Shown here in pieces: positions 1-8,485 of a stretch of DNA of 64,000 nucleotides (the stretch's first letter is position 1; each line of letters begins with the position of its first letter). The position numbers and the translations under genes were made by a program. Below the pieces are notes generated by a model. The model did no database searches, was not told where the DNA came from, and saw nothing but the letters and a program-made list of their open reading frames with translations. The DNA lies in assembly GCF_030156785.1 (NCBI RefSeq), contig NZ_JASGLW010000005.1:1-64000 (forward strand). The letters run 5' to 3'. This DNA is from Methanohalophilus sp. (lineage in GTDB: Archaea; Halobacteriota; Methanosarcinia; Methanosarcinales; Methanosarcinaceae).

Positions 1-594
1 GTTGAGATCCGCTCCCGCTCCGGCTTTCATTGCATCAACGTGGAGTATGTCAGCACCTGCAGATTCAATTGTTTTTGCCAGTTCCTCGTCATCCACAACA
101 TTTGCCCTGATCTTTACCGAGAGTACAACACCCGTTTCCTTGATCAGGCGAATCCATTCCGTAAGGCGCGGGAGATCTTTCATCAGTGCTTCCCCTGCGC
201 CGATTTCGATCATTTCTTCTTGCCTGCAATGTGCATCAAGCTCAAGAATCCCGCTTGCTTCCCTGATCATATTTGCGGCTTCAATTAAAGGCTCAATTGA
301 GGTACTTCTCAGATTGAATCCAGCAGCTCCGGATACTTCGGTCTTCTCAATTTCACTTTTCAGGAATTCAAGTGGATTGTCAGATACAAATTCTTCTCTT
401 CCTCTGGATTCAATTCTTTTTGCAGCTTCATTGGTTGCAGCATCCAGATTATATCCTCCAAGTATCACCAGCCCGGCGTTTTTGCCATAGCGGTTTGCAA
501 ATGAGCTATCAGTTTTACCCGCCATGGAAGCGATAGCAATAGGGTTATTAAATGAAATGTAACCGCTCTTTATGTCAAATAATTCGTCAGTCAC
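1..594 (-). CDS. Archaeal DUS/NifR3-related TIM-barrel protein, partial
   Basis: The reading frame is open from a GTG at 594 to the window edge, so the C-terminus is missing (198 codons seen). The GTG is preceded by an AGAGGAT ribosome site about 5 nt upstream. The N-terminus reads VTDELFDIKSGYISFNNPIAIASMAG-type, followed by NAGLVILGGYNLD and SAGADILHVDAMKAGAGADLN, the alternating strand/helix pattern of an FMN-type (beta/alpha)8 barrel. It resembles the short archaeal family related to dihydrouridine synthase and dihydroorotate dehydrogenase (TIGR00736-like, from memory). The substrate is not known to me. It is separated by about 270 nt of empty sequence from the protease gene on the same strand. 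Confidence 0.7.
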   Translation of the reverse strand, partial: MTDELFDIKSGYISFNNPIAIASMAGKTDSSFANRYGKNAGLVILGGYNLDAATNEAAKRIESRGREEFVSDNPLEFLKSEIEKTEVSGAAGFNLRSTSIEPLIEAANMIREASGILELDAHCRQEEMIEIGAGEALMKDLPRLTEWIRLIKETGVVLSVKIRANVVDDEELAKTIESAGADILHVDAMKAGAGADLN

Positions 595-863
595 GATAAA
601 ATCCTCTGGAATCTTTACTAATGAGACATGTAGAGGATGCAGCGCCCTTTATTTAACTTTTGTCAGGTGCACAGGGAAAAAACAATACAACGGAAAGTGA
701 TCATTTCAGGTCTACCCTTTATCCTGTGTGCATGTAAATAATGCATTCACAGATATTGCAGGTATGATCAGCAATACAGAGAAGACCTTTTGTGAAAGTA
801 AATAGTGAACCTAAAACGATAGGAGAGGACATGAACTCATTCAATTTGCATTAGGTCTTCGCA

Positions 864-1985
864 TTAGGGCCGGATACCAAGTTTAACATCCACTGTTATC
901 TTTTCGCCTTCCCGATAAATAATAAGCTCTATAATCTCACCTGGTCTTTTGCTATTGACATAGGATATTATTTCGTTCGTGGTATACATAGAAATATCAT
1001 CAATTCCCACAATGATATCTCCATTCACAAAAACGGGTTTCCCGTCGATTACTTTTTCCTCAGCGGCTATTAAGCCGGCTTTGTCGGAGGGTCCGTCTTC
1101 AACTACATCCACCACCATCACTCCATTTGCTGCTTCATTACTGAGTCCCATATATTCAGCAGCAAGAGGGTCCACCTCCAGCATACGGATTCCCAACCAT
1201 GAGTGTTCGTATTTTCCCGTAGCTATTATTGAATCAGCTACCTCACGTACACGGTTTGAAGGAATTGAAAACCCAACGTTATCTCCGCCTTTTGCACGGT
1301 TGATTCCGATTACTTCTCCCGAAAGGGAAAGTAAAGGACCACCTGAATTGCCGGGATTTAGTGCGGCGTCTGTCTGGATCACATTAGACATTGAAAATCC
1401 TTCCTCGGTGGGGAGGGTTCTTCCAGTCGCGCTGACAATTCCCTGCGTCACGCTTCCTTCAAGACCGAAAGGGCTTCCGATTGCAAGCACAATCTGTCCG
1501 GGACGGACTTCCGATGAGTTGGCAAGCTTAAGCGGGGATGGGTTTAAATCTTCGTCATAGGGTATGGTGGATATTTTCAGGACTGCGATATCCGAATACC
1601 TGTCTCCTCCCACGATCTCAACAGTATTGCCCTATCCATTGATGAAATAGACTTCCACGGTATCAGCATCTTCGATCACATGTTGGTTTGTGACAATGTG
1701 TCCAGAGTCATCATAAAGGAACCCGGATCCACCTGTAGTAAATTCGACCCCGTTGATTTTTCCTTTGGCCCTCACGGATACCACGGAATCTTTGGCTTCA
1801 GCATAAAGTTTTTCATAAATTTCAACTGAACTTGTATTGAAGTTGATGGATGACTCTAATCCATTGCCAGAGTTTACATCAACCTGTTTTCCGCTGTATA
1901 ACATTGCTGTAAAAGTCATGCCGATTACAAAACCAATTATGAGTATTGCAAACACAGTAGCATAATTGGTATGTTCGTCTCCCAT
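864..1985 (-). CDS. HtrA/DegP-type serine protease with one in-frame amber codon
   Basis: Membrane-anchored trypsin-like protease (S1C family) with a C-terminal PDZ domain, expected to act outside the membrane in protein quality control. One frame from ATG 1985 (purine-rich GGGAGCGG upstream) to TAA 864 gives 373 residues if the TAG at 1634-1632 is read. The N-terminus has one membrane segment (about residues 13-31). The catalytic His lies in TNQHVIED before the TAG. The Asp (DIAVLK) and Ser (GNPGNSGGPLL) come after it. The PDZ part follows (GLIAAEEKVIDGKPVFVNGDIIVGID). No other lesion is visible. The flanking residues FING and GNTVEIVGGDRYSDIAVLK align with the usual HtrA strand pair without a gap, so the TAG replaces a single residue. 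It may be decoded as pyrrolysine, or the gene may be newly broken. Confidence 0.8.
1632..1634 (-). other. In-frame UAG codon inside the HtrA-type gene
   Basis: The plus strand reads CTA here, giving TAG on the coding strand between FING and GNTVE. If it terminates translation, the product is a 117-residue membrane stub with only the His of the catalytic triad. If it is read as pyrrolysine, the protein is full length. The neighbouring frame is intact on both sides. That the codon is TAG is direct observation; pyrrolysine decoding is inference from the lineage. Confidence 0.75.
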
Positions 1986-2020
1986 GATCCGCTCCCTTCT
2001 TCCGGAGATATTACTATTAC

Positions 2021-2388
2021 GAGTCTGTTTCAAAACATAAATGCCACTTCTTCTAATTATAGTTTGAGGGGTATTGAAATGGAATTTAGAAAACTTTCTG
2101 ATAATCAATGGGAATTTATTAAATCTATTCTACCGCCCAGCCAATAAACTGGTTAGGAGAAGAGCTGATGACCACAAGATCATCAATGGTTATTCTCTTT
2201 GTTTTAATTGCAGGATGTATGAAGAGATATGCTAAATGAACCAGTATTGAATGATTATTGGTTTAAGATGGGGAGAAGATTAGCAAGCAGATATGAAAGA
2301 CTCAATGCATTTTTTTAGGGGATTGCTGGATATTGCATGTTTCATGTTATACTGGAAAAATTATAAGAACAAGTTAGGAAACAGTTTC
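2021..2388. mobile_element. Internally deleted IS5-type element (about 368 bp)
   Basis: The left end GAGTCTGTTTCAAAA (2021-2035) is matched in inverted orientation by TTAGGAAACAGTTTC (2374-2388), 11 of 15 positions. Between them lie only the N-terminal and extreme C-terminal coding pieces of an IS5-type transposase. It is therefore a MITE-like deletion derivative unable to move on its own. No clear target duplication is visible. It sits 36 bp upstream of the HtrA start codon. The element type is inferred from transposase similarity. Confidence 0.65.
2079..2367 (+). pseudogene. IS5-family transposase remnant
   Basis: ATG 2079 opens with MEFRKLSDNQWEFIKSILPP, the standard start of IS5-type transposases (DUF4096-like), then hits TAA. 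A shifted frame continues RRADDHKIINGYSL, matching the GRKRADDRKIINGIL region. Near the 3' end, RYERLNAFF and GLLDIACFMLYW match the family C-terminus. Several stops and frame changes, and loss of the whole catalytic core, make it non-functional. Confidence 0.75.
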
Positions 2389-2554
2389 ATCATAAAAATG
2401 GTAATAGGTTAACTGAGTTTAGGGGAAGGTATTTCCTCAGAGCAGTTATATATATCAATACAAAAAATCATTTTCCTACGTGCAATTCTAAAATATTTCA
2501 CATATCTAATAACTTCTCTGACAGTCTCAAATTAAAGCTTAATTAGAAAATGGG

Positions 2555-2591
2555 CATAAAATAAAGCTTTAAAATCATAAAATAAAGCTTT
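2555..2591 (+). repeat. Tandem 16-bp direct repeats, 21-bp period
   Basis: CATAAAATAAAGCTTT occurs exactly at 2555-2570 and again at 2576-2591, two helical turns apart. A partial third copy (ATTAAAGCTTAATTA) lies just upstream near 2531. They sit about 35 bp upstream of the TATA-like box of the secreted-protein gene, on one face of the helix, so they could bind a regulator. No regulator is known for them. Confidence 0.55.
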
Positions 2592-2623
2592 TAAAGATAC
2601 AATGGTTGATTCATAAAAGTATG

Positions 2624-2634
2624 CTTATATATTC
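2624..2634 (+). promoter_or_regulatory. TATA-like promoter box
   Basis: CTTATATATTC lies 55-65 nt upstream of ATG 2689. A start about 26 nt downstream would leave a leader of roughly 30-35 nt carrying the strong AAAGGAGG ribosome site at 2672-2679. Confidence 0.5.
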
Positions 2635-2688
2635 ATCTTGTCAAATGGCACGTATTAAATGATTTTGGAATAAAGGAGGAAAGTTACT

Positions 2689-4029
2689 ATGAACATCAAT
2701 AATAAAAAAATATTTGCATTATTCGCTTCAGTCTGTATGCTGTTAACAATTCTTCCGGCTGCGGCTTTACACGAAGGTAATTTGAATAATGTAACTGTTA
2801 ATTCTGCGGCTCAGGTTTTTGCGAGAAACGCATCAGGAGCATCAGGAGGGTCCGCAGTTACTTTAATGGCTGACCCACAAATTATGAACAGGGATCGCAT
2901 CCAGTACTCAAAACAGTTACAGCATGAGTCGCTTAAAGCAAGGAAAGATTTGAACAGGGCAAAGGCAATGTTCAATAATGGGAGTGCAACGGAAGAAGAC
3001 ATTTTCAATGTTTCAAGGGATTACCTTAACACCACCATTGACTACATGATAACCAGCCTGAATGAAACAAAGACTGTTCTCAAGGAGAACAACGGAGACG
3101 AAGATCAGATAGAACTTCTTGAGAGTTACATCAAGGAACTTGAAGAAGCAAAAGAAAGTCTTGAAGACGCAGAAGATAGAAAAGATCTTGCAGATGTTGC
3201 CAAATCGGTACGTGATATCTGGAAAGATGCACACAAAGATATCAATTTGTCAAGGGCTGTCCACATTGTAAGAGGTCTGGAGGCTTATCTTGTCAAGGCA
3301 GAGAGGACTTCTGAACGACTGGACTTTGAAATAACAAGATTAAACGAAAGTGGTGTTGATACTTCCGGGGCAGAGGAATTGCTCGGAGAGTATAATTCTC
3401 TTGTTGCAGAAGCAAGTGAATATCTTGATCTTGCAAAAGATAACTATCAGGCAAATACAACAGAAGCTGCTGCCTATGTTCAATTGGCAATAAACAACAT
3501 TAAGGAAGCAAATACAATACTTCGAGATCTTCTTGGGGAAATAAAGGATCAACGTCCAGGGTATGCTAAATTTGCAGGTCCAGGTGTTGTAAATGCAGAA
3601 GGTGATGGTACTGCAGTTCTTTCCGGGGATCTGGATATTGAACTTTCTGCCACAAATGCAACTCTAGTTGTGAAGGATCTTGCAGGGGATGCTGTCGTTG
3701 ATGTGGAAGGTGAATATGATCTCTTCAACGGCGGAGAATCCCGTGGTGAGGGCGTACCCTCTCAGGTATATCACAATTTCACAGGTAATGCTTCCATCTC
3801 AGGATCGAGGCTAACTGTAATGGTTCATGGCTTCGACATATCTTTTGAGGGTGAAGGCATGGGAAGTGTAATGCTTTCAGGTGAAGGCTCTTGTGAAATT
3901 AATGATGAAAATATCTCTCTCCAGAGTTTTGAATGGGCTAACGTAGTTGATGATGAGGGAGACGACGAGGACCATGAGAATGATGAAGGGGATGAATCAA
4001 ACGAAAATGAAACTGAGGATATGGAGTGA
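2689..4029 (+). CDS. Secreted acidic coiled-coil protein of unknown function
   Basis: 446 residues. ATG 2689 follows a near-perfect GGAGG site with 9 nt spacing. A Sec-type signal peptide spans about residues 1-27 (NNKKIFALFASVCMLLTILPAAA). Residues about 65-285 are helical and charged, with DLNRAKAMF, ELEEAKESLEDAED and ERLDFEITRL coiled-coil-like runs. Residues about 295-420 look like a beta domain with glycine-rich strands (GTAVLSGDLDIELS, GSVMLSGEGSCEIN). The tail is almost pure Asp/Glu/Asn. It probably sits at the cell surface. The next gene, a lipoprotein, is translationally coupled to it, so the two may form one envelope module. I do not recognise a named family. Confidence 0.75.
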   Translation: MNINNKKIFALFASVCMLLTILPAAALHEGNLNNVTVNSAAQVFARNASGASGGSAVTLMADPQIMNRDRIQYSKQLQHESLKARKDLNRAKAMFNNGSATEEDIFNVSRDYLNTTIDYMITSLNETKTVLKENNGDEDQIELLESYIKELEEAKESLEDAEDRKDLADVAKSVRDIWKDAHKDINLSRAVHIVRGLEAYLVKAERTSERLDFEITRLNESGVDTSGAEELLGEYNSLVAEASEYLDLAKDNYQANTTEAAAYVQLAINNIKEANTILRDLLGEIKDQRPGYAKFAGPGVVNAEGDGTAVLSGDLDIELSATNATLVVKDLAGDAVVDVEGEYDLFNGGESRGEGVPSQVYHNFTGNASISGSRLTVMVHGFDISFEGEGMGSVMLSGEGSCEINDENISLQSFEWANVVDDEGDDEDHENDEGDESNENETEDME

Positions 4030-4034
4030 TTGAA

Positions 4035-4304
4035 GTGGCATCAGCTCGCTTTATTTATCTTTGTTTCATTATATGCGCAGTTGTTCTCATTGCCGGATGT
4101 GTCGGAAATGATGAGGCAGCGACAGAATCCGCTGCAGTTTCTCCCGCAGATTCAGTTTCTGATTATGCGGATAAGGTACTTGCTGAAGAAGGAGCGGCGT
4201 TGACTGATGAGGAGCTTGCTTCTCTTGAAGAAGACATTGCAGAACTGGAAGTAATGCTTGAAGATCTAGAATATGATTCAAATCTGACTCTGGAGGAGTT
4301 TTGA
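4035..4304 (+). CDS. Small acidic lipoprotein
   Basis: About 89 residues. The N-terminus is a hydrophobic segment ending in a lipobox (VLIAGC), so the cysteine is probably the lipidated first residue of the mature protein. The mature part is Ala/Glu/Asp-rich and helical (LTDEELASLEEDIAELEVMLEDL). Two GTG starts are possible: 4026, overlapping the upstream stop, or 4035, which has GGAG at 4023-4026 with 8 nt spacing. I chose 4035. Coupling to the upstream secreted protein suggests they act together on the outer face of the membrane. Function unknown. Confidence 0.65.
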   Translation: MASARFIYLCFIICAVVLIAGCVGNDEAATESAAVSPADSVSDYADKVLAEEGAALTDEELASLEEDIAELEVMLEDLEYDSNLTLEEF

Positions 4305-4320
4305 GTCCTCCATCTTTTTT
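4292..4320 (+). terminator. Hairpin plus T-run after the lipoprotein gene
   Basis: GGAGGA (4292-4297) pairs with TCCTCC (4306-4311) around an 8-nt loop and is followed by ATCTTTTTT. The stem overlaps the end of the coding sequence, including the TGA in its loop. It is a plausible end for the two-gene transcript. Confidence 0.55.
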
Positions 4321-4519
4321 AATTGGGTAAATATAAATGCCATGCAGAAAACCTCTAGCTAGGTATGGTGGTGTGAACAATCTCAAGGAGATAGTCAAAT
4401 AGTATAATGCTCAGTAAAAAACGATAAGAATGATGTTTATATTTACCGTTGTTCTATTGTTCATGTGGGCCTTTTATTTGCGGGTCTTATAAGGTTGGCG
4501 AAGTCAAACTATCAAATGA

Positions 4520-4530
4520 TTTATATATAA
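4520..4530 (+). promoter_or_regulatory. TATA-like promoter box for htpX
   Basis: TTTATATATAA lies about 66 nt upstream of ATG 4596, leaving a short leader with a GAGGT ribosome site 6 nt before the start. Confidence 0.5.
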
Positions 4531-4595
4531 TTACAAATCAATTTGTGTCAACTTAGTATGAGATTTCATTTATCTTTGATACTATGAGGTAAATC

Positions 4596-5444
4596 ATGAG
4601 GAATATGCTAAAAACCACCGTATTACTGGCGACACTTACTGGCTTGCTGGTGATCATTGGTTCTTACTGGGGTACCGGAGGAATGGTCATTGCGTTTGCA
4701 TTTGCTCTCCTGATGAATTTTGGTACCTATTGGTATAGTGATAAAATCGTTCTTAGGATGTATCATGCGAAGGAAGTTACTGAAGCAGAAGCGCCACAAA
4801 TTTACCGCATAGTGCGTAATCTTGCTCATTCTGCGGGTCTTCCCATGCCGAGGGTATACATTGTCCAGACTTCAATGCCCAATGCATTTGCAACGGGCAG
4901 GAATCCCGATCATGCGGCAGTAGCAGTTACAACTGGTATTTTAAAGCTTCTTTCCGAAGAAGAACTCGAAGGCGTACTTGCCCATGAAATGGCCCATGTG
5001 AAGAACCGCGATACCCTGATAAGTGCAGTAGCTGCTACAATTGCCGGTGTTATTACTATGGTGGCAATGTGGATTCGCTGGGCTGCAATTTTTGGCGGTA
5101 TTGGTGGAAGGGATGGCGATAACAATATTGTCGGTTTCATTGCAATGGCCATTATAGCACCAATTGCAGCAACAATAATTAGGCTGGCAATATCCCGATC
5201 TCGTGAATTTGCAGCAGATGCTGAAGGTGCTCGTATTTCACACAAGCCATTGGCTCTGGCAAGTGCTCTTGCAAAACTGGAAGCAGCTTCATCAAATTAC
5301 AGGGCAAGTCCCTCTGATGTGAAGCCCTCTGAGAGTACTGCACACATGTTCATTGTCAATCCACTTCGGGGCAGTACCCTGATGAACCTGTTCAGGACAC
5401 ATCCTCCTACTGAGGAACGTATCAGAAGACTAAGGCAAATGTAA
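4596..5444 (+). CDS. htpX: HtpX-type membrane zinc metalloprotease
   Basis: 282 residues, the usual HtpX size (M48 family). It degrades damaged membrane proteins from the cytosolic face. Two N-terminal membrane segments cover about residues 6-45. The zinc site HEMAH is at residues 130-134, inside [16 protein letters not shown]. Two more hydrophobic segments lie at about 148-168 and 178-198. The third ligand is probably the Glu in [11 protein letters not shown]. The C-terminus has the family ending [13 protein letters not shown]. The gene is alone, with its own TATA-like box, and converges on the DUF488 gene with a 1-nt gap. Confidence 0.92.
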   Translation: MRNMLKTTVLLATLTGLLVIIGSYWGTGGMVIAFAFALLMNFGTYWYSDKIVLRMYHAKEVTEAEAPQIYRIVRNLAHSAGLPMPRVYIVQTSMPNAFATGRNPDHAAVAVTTGILKLLSEEELEGVLAHEMAHVKNRDTLISAVAATIAGVITMVAMWIRWAAIFGGIGGRDGDNNIVGFIAMAIIAPIAATIIRLAISRSREFAADAEGARISHKPLALASALAKLEAASSNYRASPSDVKPSESTAHMFIVNPLRGSTLMNLFRTHPPTEERIRRLRQM

Positions 5445-5445
5445 A

Positions 5446-5877
5446 TTAAAAAGTGAGTGAAGTCTGGCCCGGTTCAGTAATGTGAATTATCCGGACCTCT
5501 CTTTTTTCTAATTCCTGTGAGATAAAATGCCGATGACAATATCTCGGATTCTTCTCAGCACACATTAAAGCAATTCCTGTATTTTCGTTGTTCGCTTTTT
5601 CTATTATTGAATACAGTACAGAGATGGCATCTCCAAAATCCGCTGATTCCATGAATTTTTGATAGGGAATCATGCGAATTCCACCGATTTGTGGGCAGTG
5701 CACGTATTTCAATTCCCTCTTAGGTAGTTCTGCCATAAGATATTCCAGATTAAATTCTTCTCTTTCTGAATGTGGATAACTGCGTACATCAATTAGATGG
5801 GATATTCCATGTTTTCTGAGTAAGCCTATAAATTCTTCAAAGCTCCGGTTTCCATATCCTATCGTATAGCAAATCAT
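5446..5877 (-). CDS. DUF488 family protein
   Basis: 143 residues. The N-terminus CYTIGYGNRSFEEFIGLLRKHGI, the internal LIDVRSYPHSEREEFN and the C-terminal LMCAEKNPRYCHRHFIS are the conserved blocks of DUF488. The molecular function of the family is not established; the conserved Cys and His motif suggests an enzyme or metal site. ATG 5877 has an AAGGATTGG ribosome site. It is convergent with htpX and has no obvious operon partner. Confidence 0.85.
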   Translation of the reverse strand: MICYTIGYGNRSFEEFIGLLRKHGISHLIDVRSYPHSEREEFNLEYLMAELPKRELKYVHCPQIGGIRMIPYQKFMESADFGDAISVLYSIIEKANNENTGIALMCAEKNPRYCHRHFISQELEKREVRIIHITEPGQTSLTF

Positions 5878-6352
5878 AGAATTTCCAATCCTTTAGAAAT
5901 TTATACTGATTTCATTTAACTCTCCATGATTCTGCTTCATAACGATTAAATCTTGTGGCTCCTCCACATCTTTTCTTTTTCGGGTTCATTATATTGATCG
6001 AAATATTGCTTTATATCAATCTTGACCATAAGTATTCACGAATTATCCTGATTATATCGTAAGCAGACTCTGCAAAGAACTGGTTTTGTTATTGGTCTTC
6101 TACTCGATTTTATCTTTATAGTTTCTTTTCTATTACTTTAATGAACCTTTTACTGTAATATGATTATGTGTAATTTTGAATCGTGGTAACATGGAAAAGG
6201 TGGCACTTTTTATGCATATATAATGGGATAGGGGGCTGATTATAGAAGATTATAAGATTAGTAAACTACTGAATAGAAGCAAGAATTAAAAGCAGTTTTT
6301 ATACCACCACAATTCTACTTTTACAAACTTGCTCATTTTTTCCTTTTATCAA
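5878..6352. other. AT-rich intergenic region with no gene seen
   Basis: 475 bp between the DUF488 start and the radical SAM stop. It is rich in short A/T runs, has frequent stops in all frames and shows no recognisable protein fragment, tRNA or strong hairpin. It must contain the DUF488 promoter. Confidence 0.5.
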
Positions 6353-7054
6353 TTAATTTCCGCAATGAATTGATTTTTTACCATTTTCACCTATGATAAC
6401 AACCGTTGGTACCACATGGCATGCAATAGAAGCTAATTCCTCCATCTCATTCCACGAAGGTACGGGATCTGAATAATCTTTAAAAGGAAGATCAAAATCA
6501 GGATTACTCAAAAATTGATACAGAAGAACTTCCGAAGCCCCCTCTAACAATGGAATAACCTTCTCAAATCGTTTTCCTGTTACATAGCCGGGAATCAAGC
6601 GTATCCATATTCTGAGCCATTTATTCTTTGCCAATTCAAGGGATTTTGAAAGATTTGCTACATATTTATCCACTCTGTCCTCAGGCATTCCGGTTAATTC
6701 CGCAAGGGAAGCAGTATCATCCATTGGTGCTTTCAACTCAAGAACAAAACCTTTCACATAGGGCATTGCTAGCTCCAGAACTTCAGGTTTCATGCCATCA
6801 GATTTCAATAGCGTTTCGACACCAAGCCGATCCAGTTCTTCGATCAAAGACATCAAATCTTTTTGGATAGTGGGTTCTGCACCTCCAAGAAAAACCTTTT
6901 GTGCATCGGAATCTCTGACAAAATCTATAATCTGATCAATCGAATACTCTTCAAATGGCTGGGTAATGTGTACACAGTATGGACATTTGAGATTACAACC
7001 AAAAAATTCCAGTCTTACTTCACCATTGTTTTCAGATAAGTTAATTAAACGCAT
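6353..7054 (-). CDS. Radical SAM protein, PflA-like archaeal type
   Basis: 233 residues. The [4Fe-4S]/SAM motif CNLKCPYC (CX3CX2C) is at about residues 20-27. It is followed by a variant glycine motif LGGAEPTIQ where GGEP is usual. The barrel part reads VETLLKSDGMKPEVLE and FVLELKAPMDD. It resembles pyruvate-formate-lyase-activating-enzyme-like proteins, whose radical target I cannot name. ATG 7054 has a GAGGTAAT ribosome site. The gene is monocistronic and divergent from the 99-residue gene. The product probably makes a 5'-deoxyadenosyl radical; the substrate is unknown. Confidence 0.75.
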   Translation of the reverse strand: MRLINLSENNGEVRLEFFGCNLKCPYCVHITQPFEEYSIDQIIDFVRDSDAQKVFLGGAEPTIQKDLMSLIEELDRLGVETLLKSDGMKPEVLELAMPYVKGFVLELKAPMDDTASLAELTGMPEDRVDKYVANLSKSLELAKNKWLRIWIRLIPGYVTGKRFEKVIPLLEGASEVLLYQFLSNPDFDLPFKDYSDPVPSWNEMEELASIACHVVPTVVIIGENGKKSIHCGN

Positions 7055-7190
7055 TGCTATTACCTCTATTTACAATTACCAGACAATAGACTACAAAAAC
7101 ACTGTGCTTAACATAAATATAACCAGGGGATAAGCTATAAAAGCAGAAAAGCTAAATGTAGGGCAATCACGTCAATAATGGTGTAATAGC

Positions 7191-7490
7191 ATGCTAAAAA
7201 AGCTTACTCTGGAAGACCTCAAAAGAAGTAAAGATAAACAACAGGCATCAGACTCGAGTGATATCCTAGAAGGACTTTACGATCTCATTATCCCGCCGGG
7301 AACGCCATCATATATAATATATGATCTGGTAGAGGAATTTGATCTCGAGCCCCTTGAACGCAAAATTAATGTGAATATCGTGGAATGTGAGGAAAGGGAG
7401 GTAATTGTATTAAGAGGTAAACTTGAAACTGTTCAGGAAGCCGAAAAATACCTTCATCAGGAACTCAATGCGTACGTGAATTCTGATTAA
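7191..7490 (+). CDS. Small conserved-looking protein of unknown function
   Basis: 99 residues, ATG 7191. The N-terminus is basic and polar (MLKKLTLEDLKRSKDKQQ), then comes an ordered part with IIPPGTPSYIIYDLVEEFDLEP and VIVLRGKLETVQEAEKYL. The composition (acidic C-terminal half, no signal, no cysteine pair) suggests a compact cytosolic domain. Codon use matches its neighbours. The stop overlaps the stop of mmp2 on the other strand by 2 nt, so the two are convergent. I do not recognise a named family; a methanogen-specific protein is a guess. Confidence 0.55.
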   Translation: MLKKLTLEDLKRSKDKQQASDSSDILEGLYDLIIPPGTPSYIIYDLVEEFDLEPLERKINVNIVECEEREVIVLRGKLETVQEAEKYLHQELNAYVNSD

Positions 7491-8467
7491 TGAGATTTAA
7501 TACCGGTAATAATGTCTTTCTCAAAGTCAAACACACATGCTTTCTTACCTTCGTACTCAATTTCAAGCTGCAGGGATGACGTGATTACCCCTACTTCAGT
7601 AGCAGTAATCCCTACGTCTTCGAAAGCTTTAATGCAATCACCTACTTTATCCGGCTTTACTGTTACAACATAACCCGTGGCAGGGTAAATTTTCAGCCAC
7701 TGAACCAGAGGCATGGATTCTGGAGATGGTATTTTACTTAGATCGACCTTTGCACCGACGCCACTGGTTTCACAAAGCATTCCAAGAGTACCAATTGTGC
7801 CAGGATTACTGATATCTTTACCGGCAGTCACCAATCCGGCTTCTCCAATATCCTTCATAACAAGATAGCGTGCTTTTACAGTTTCAGCATCCTTAAATGA
7901 AGTAGTATCCCAGCTGTAAGGCGAATTTTCTCCCACCTTGCCATCAAGATCATAGGCCAAAATGATTGCGTCTCCTGCGGATGCGGTATCACTGCGGATA
8001 AGAGAATCCTTGCGGGCAATACCTATTATGGCAACAGCAAGTGAATTATACGGAGTATCTGGATGCATATGTCCACCGACCATGGGAACACCGAACTTGC
8101 GAATACCTTCACGCATGCCTTCAAGCATCTCATTTGAAACATCCTCATCACTTGAAGACATGACATTCACCATCGCAAGAGGTCGGCCCCCCATCGCGGA
8201 AATATCATTTACATTTACAACAATTGAAGTATATCCTGTCCACCAGGGACTTGCATCTACTATTTTTCCCCATATCCCGTCTGCCGCAAAAAGAATTACC
8301 TCGTCGCTGCCAATATCAATTACCGCAGCGTCATCTCCCATATCCACAATAGTTCCAGAATATTCCGACTGCACATCCTCAAACATCCTAGCAATATCCG
8401 CAATCGGTTTCTTGCGGACAACCCCTTCAAAATTGCAGAGTTCATGGGCCAAATCATCAAGATTCAA
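7487..8467 (-). CDS. Methanogenesis marker protein 2 (AIR synthase/SelD-like)
   Basis: About 326 residues of the PurM/SelD-type ATP-binding fold. The nucleotide motif VDMGDDAAVIDIG is near residue 42. VNVNDISAMGGRPLAMVNVM and MVGGHMHPDT are the family's following blocks. It belongs to the methanogen-restricted marker 2 family (TIGR03267 as I recall); the substrate is unknown. I chose TTG 8467 (MNLDDLAHEL) because AAAGGTG lies 7 nt upstream; GTG 8476 is the alternative. It is the last gene of the queC-to-mmp2 run, 18 nt after nifB from this start. Confidence 0.82.
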   Translation of the reverse strand: MNLDDLAHELCNFEGVVRKKPIADIARMFEDVQSEYSGTIVDMGDDAAVIDIGSDEVILFAADGIWGKIVDASPWWTGYTSIVVNVNDISAMGGRPLAMVNVMSSSDEDVSNEMLEGMREGIRKFGVPMVGGHMHPDTPYNSLAVAIIGIARKDSLIRSDTASAGDAIILAYDLDGKVGENSPYSWDTTSFKDAETVKARYLVMKDIGEAGLVTAGKDISNPGTIGTLGMLCETSGVGAKVDLSKIPSPESMPLVQWLKIYPATGYVVTVKPDKVGDCIKAFEDVGITATEVGVITSSLQLEIEYEGKKACVFDFEKDIITGIKSH

Positions 8468-8485
8468 ATTATACACCTTTGCAGG

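Noticed and set aside
979-1560. 193-residue plus-strand frame opposite the HtrA gene
   Set aside because: It is a Ser/Pro-rich shadow of the protease gene in the antisense frame, with no family text.
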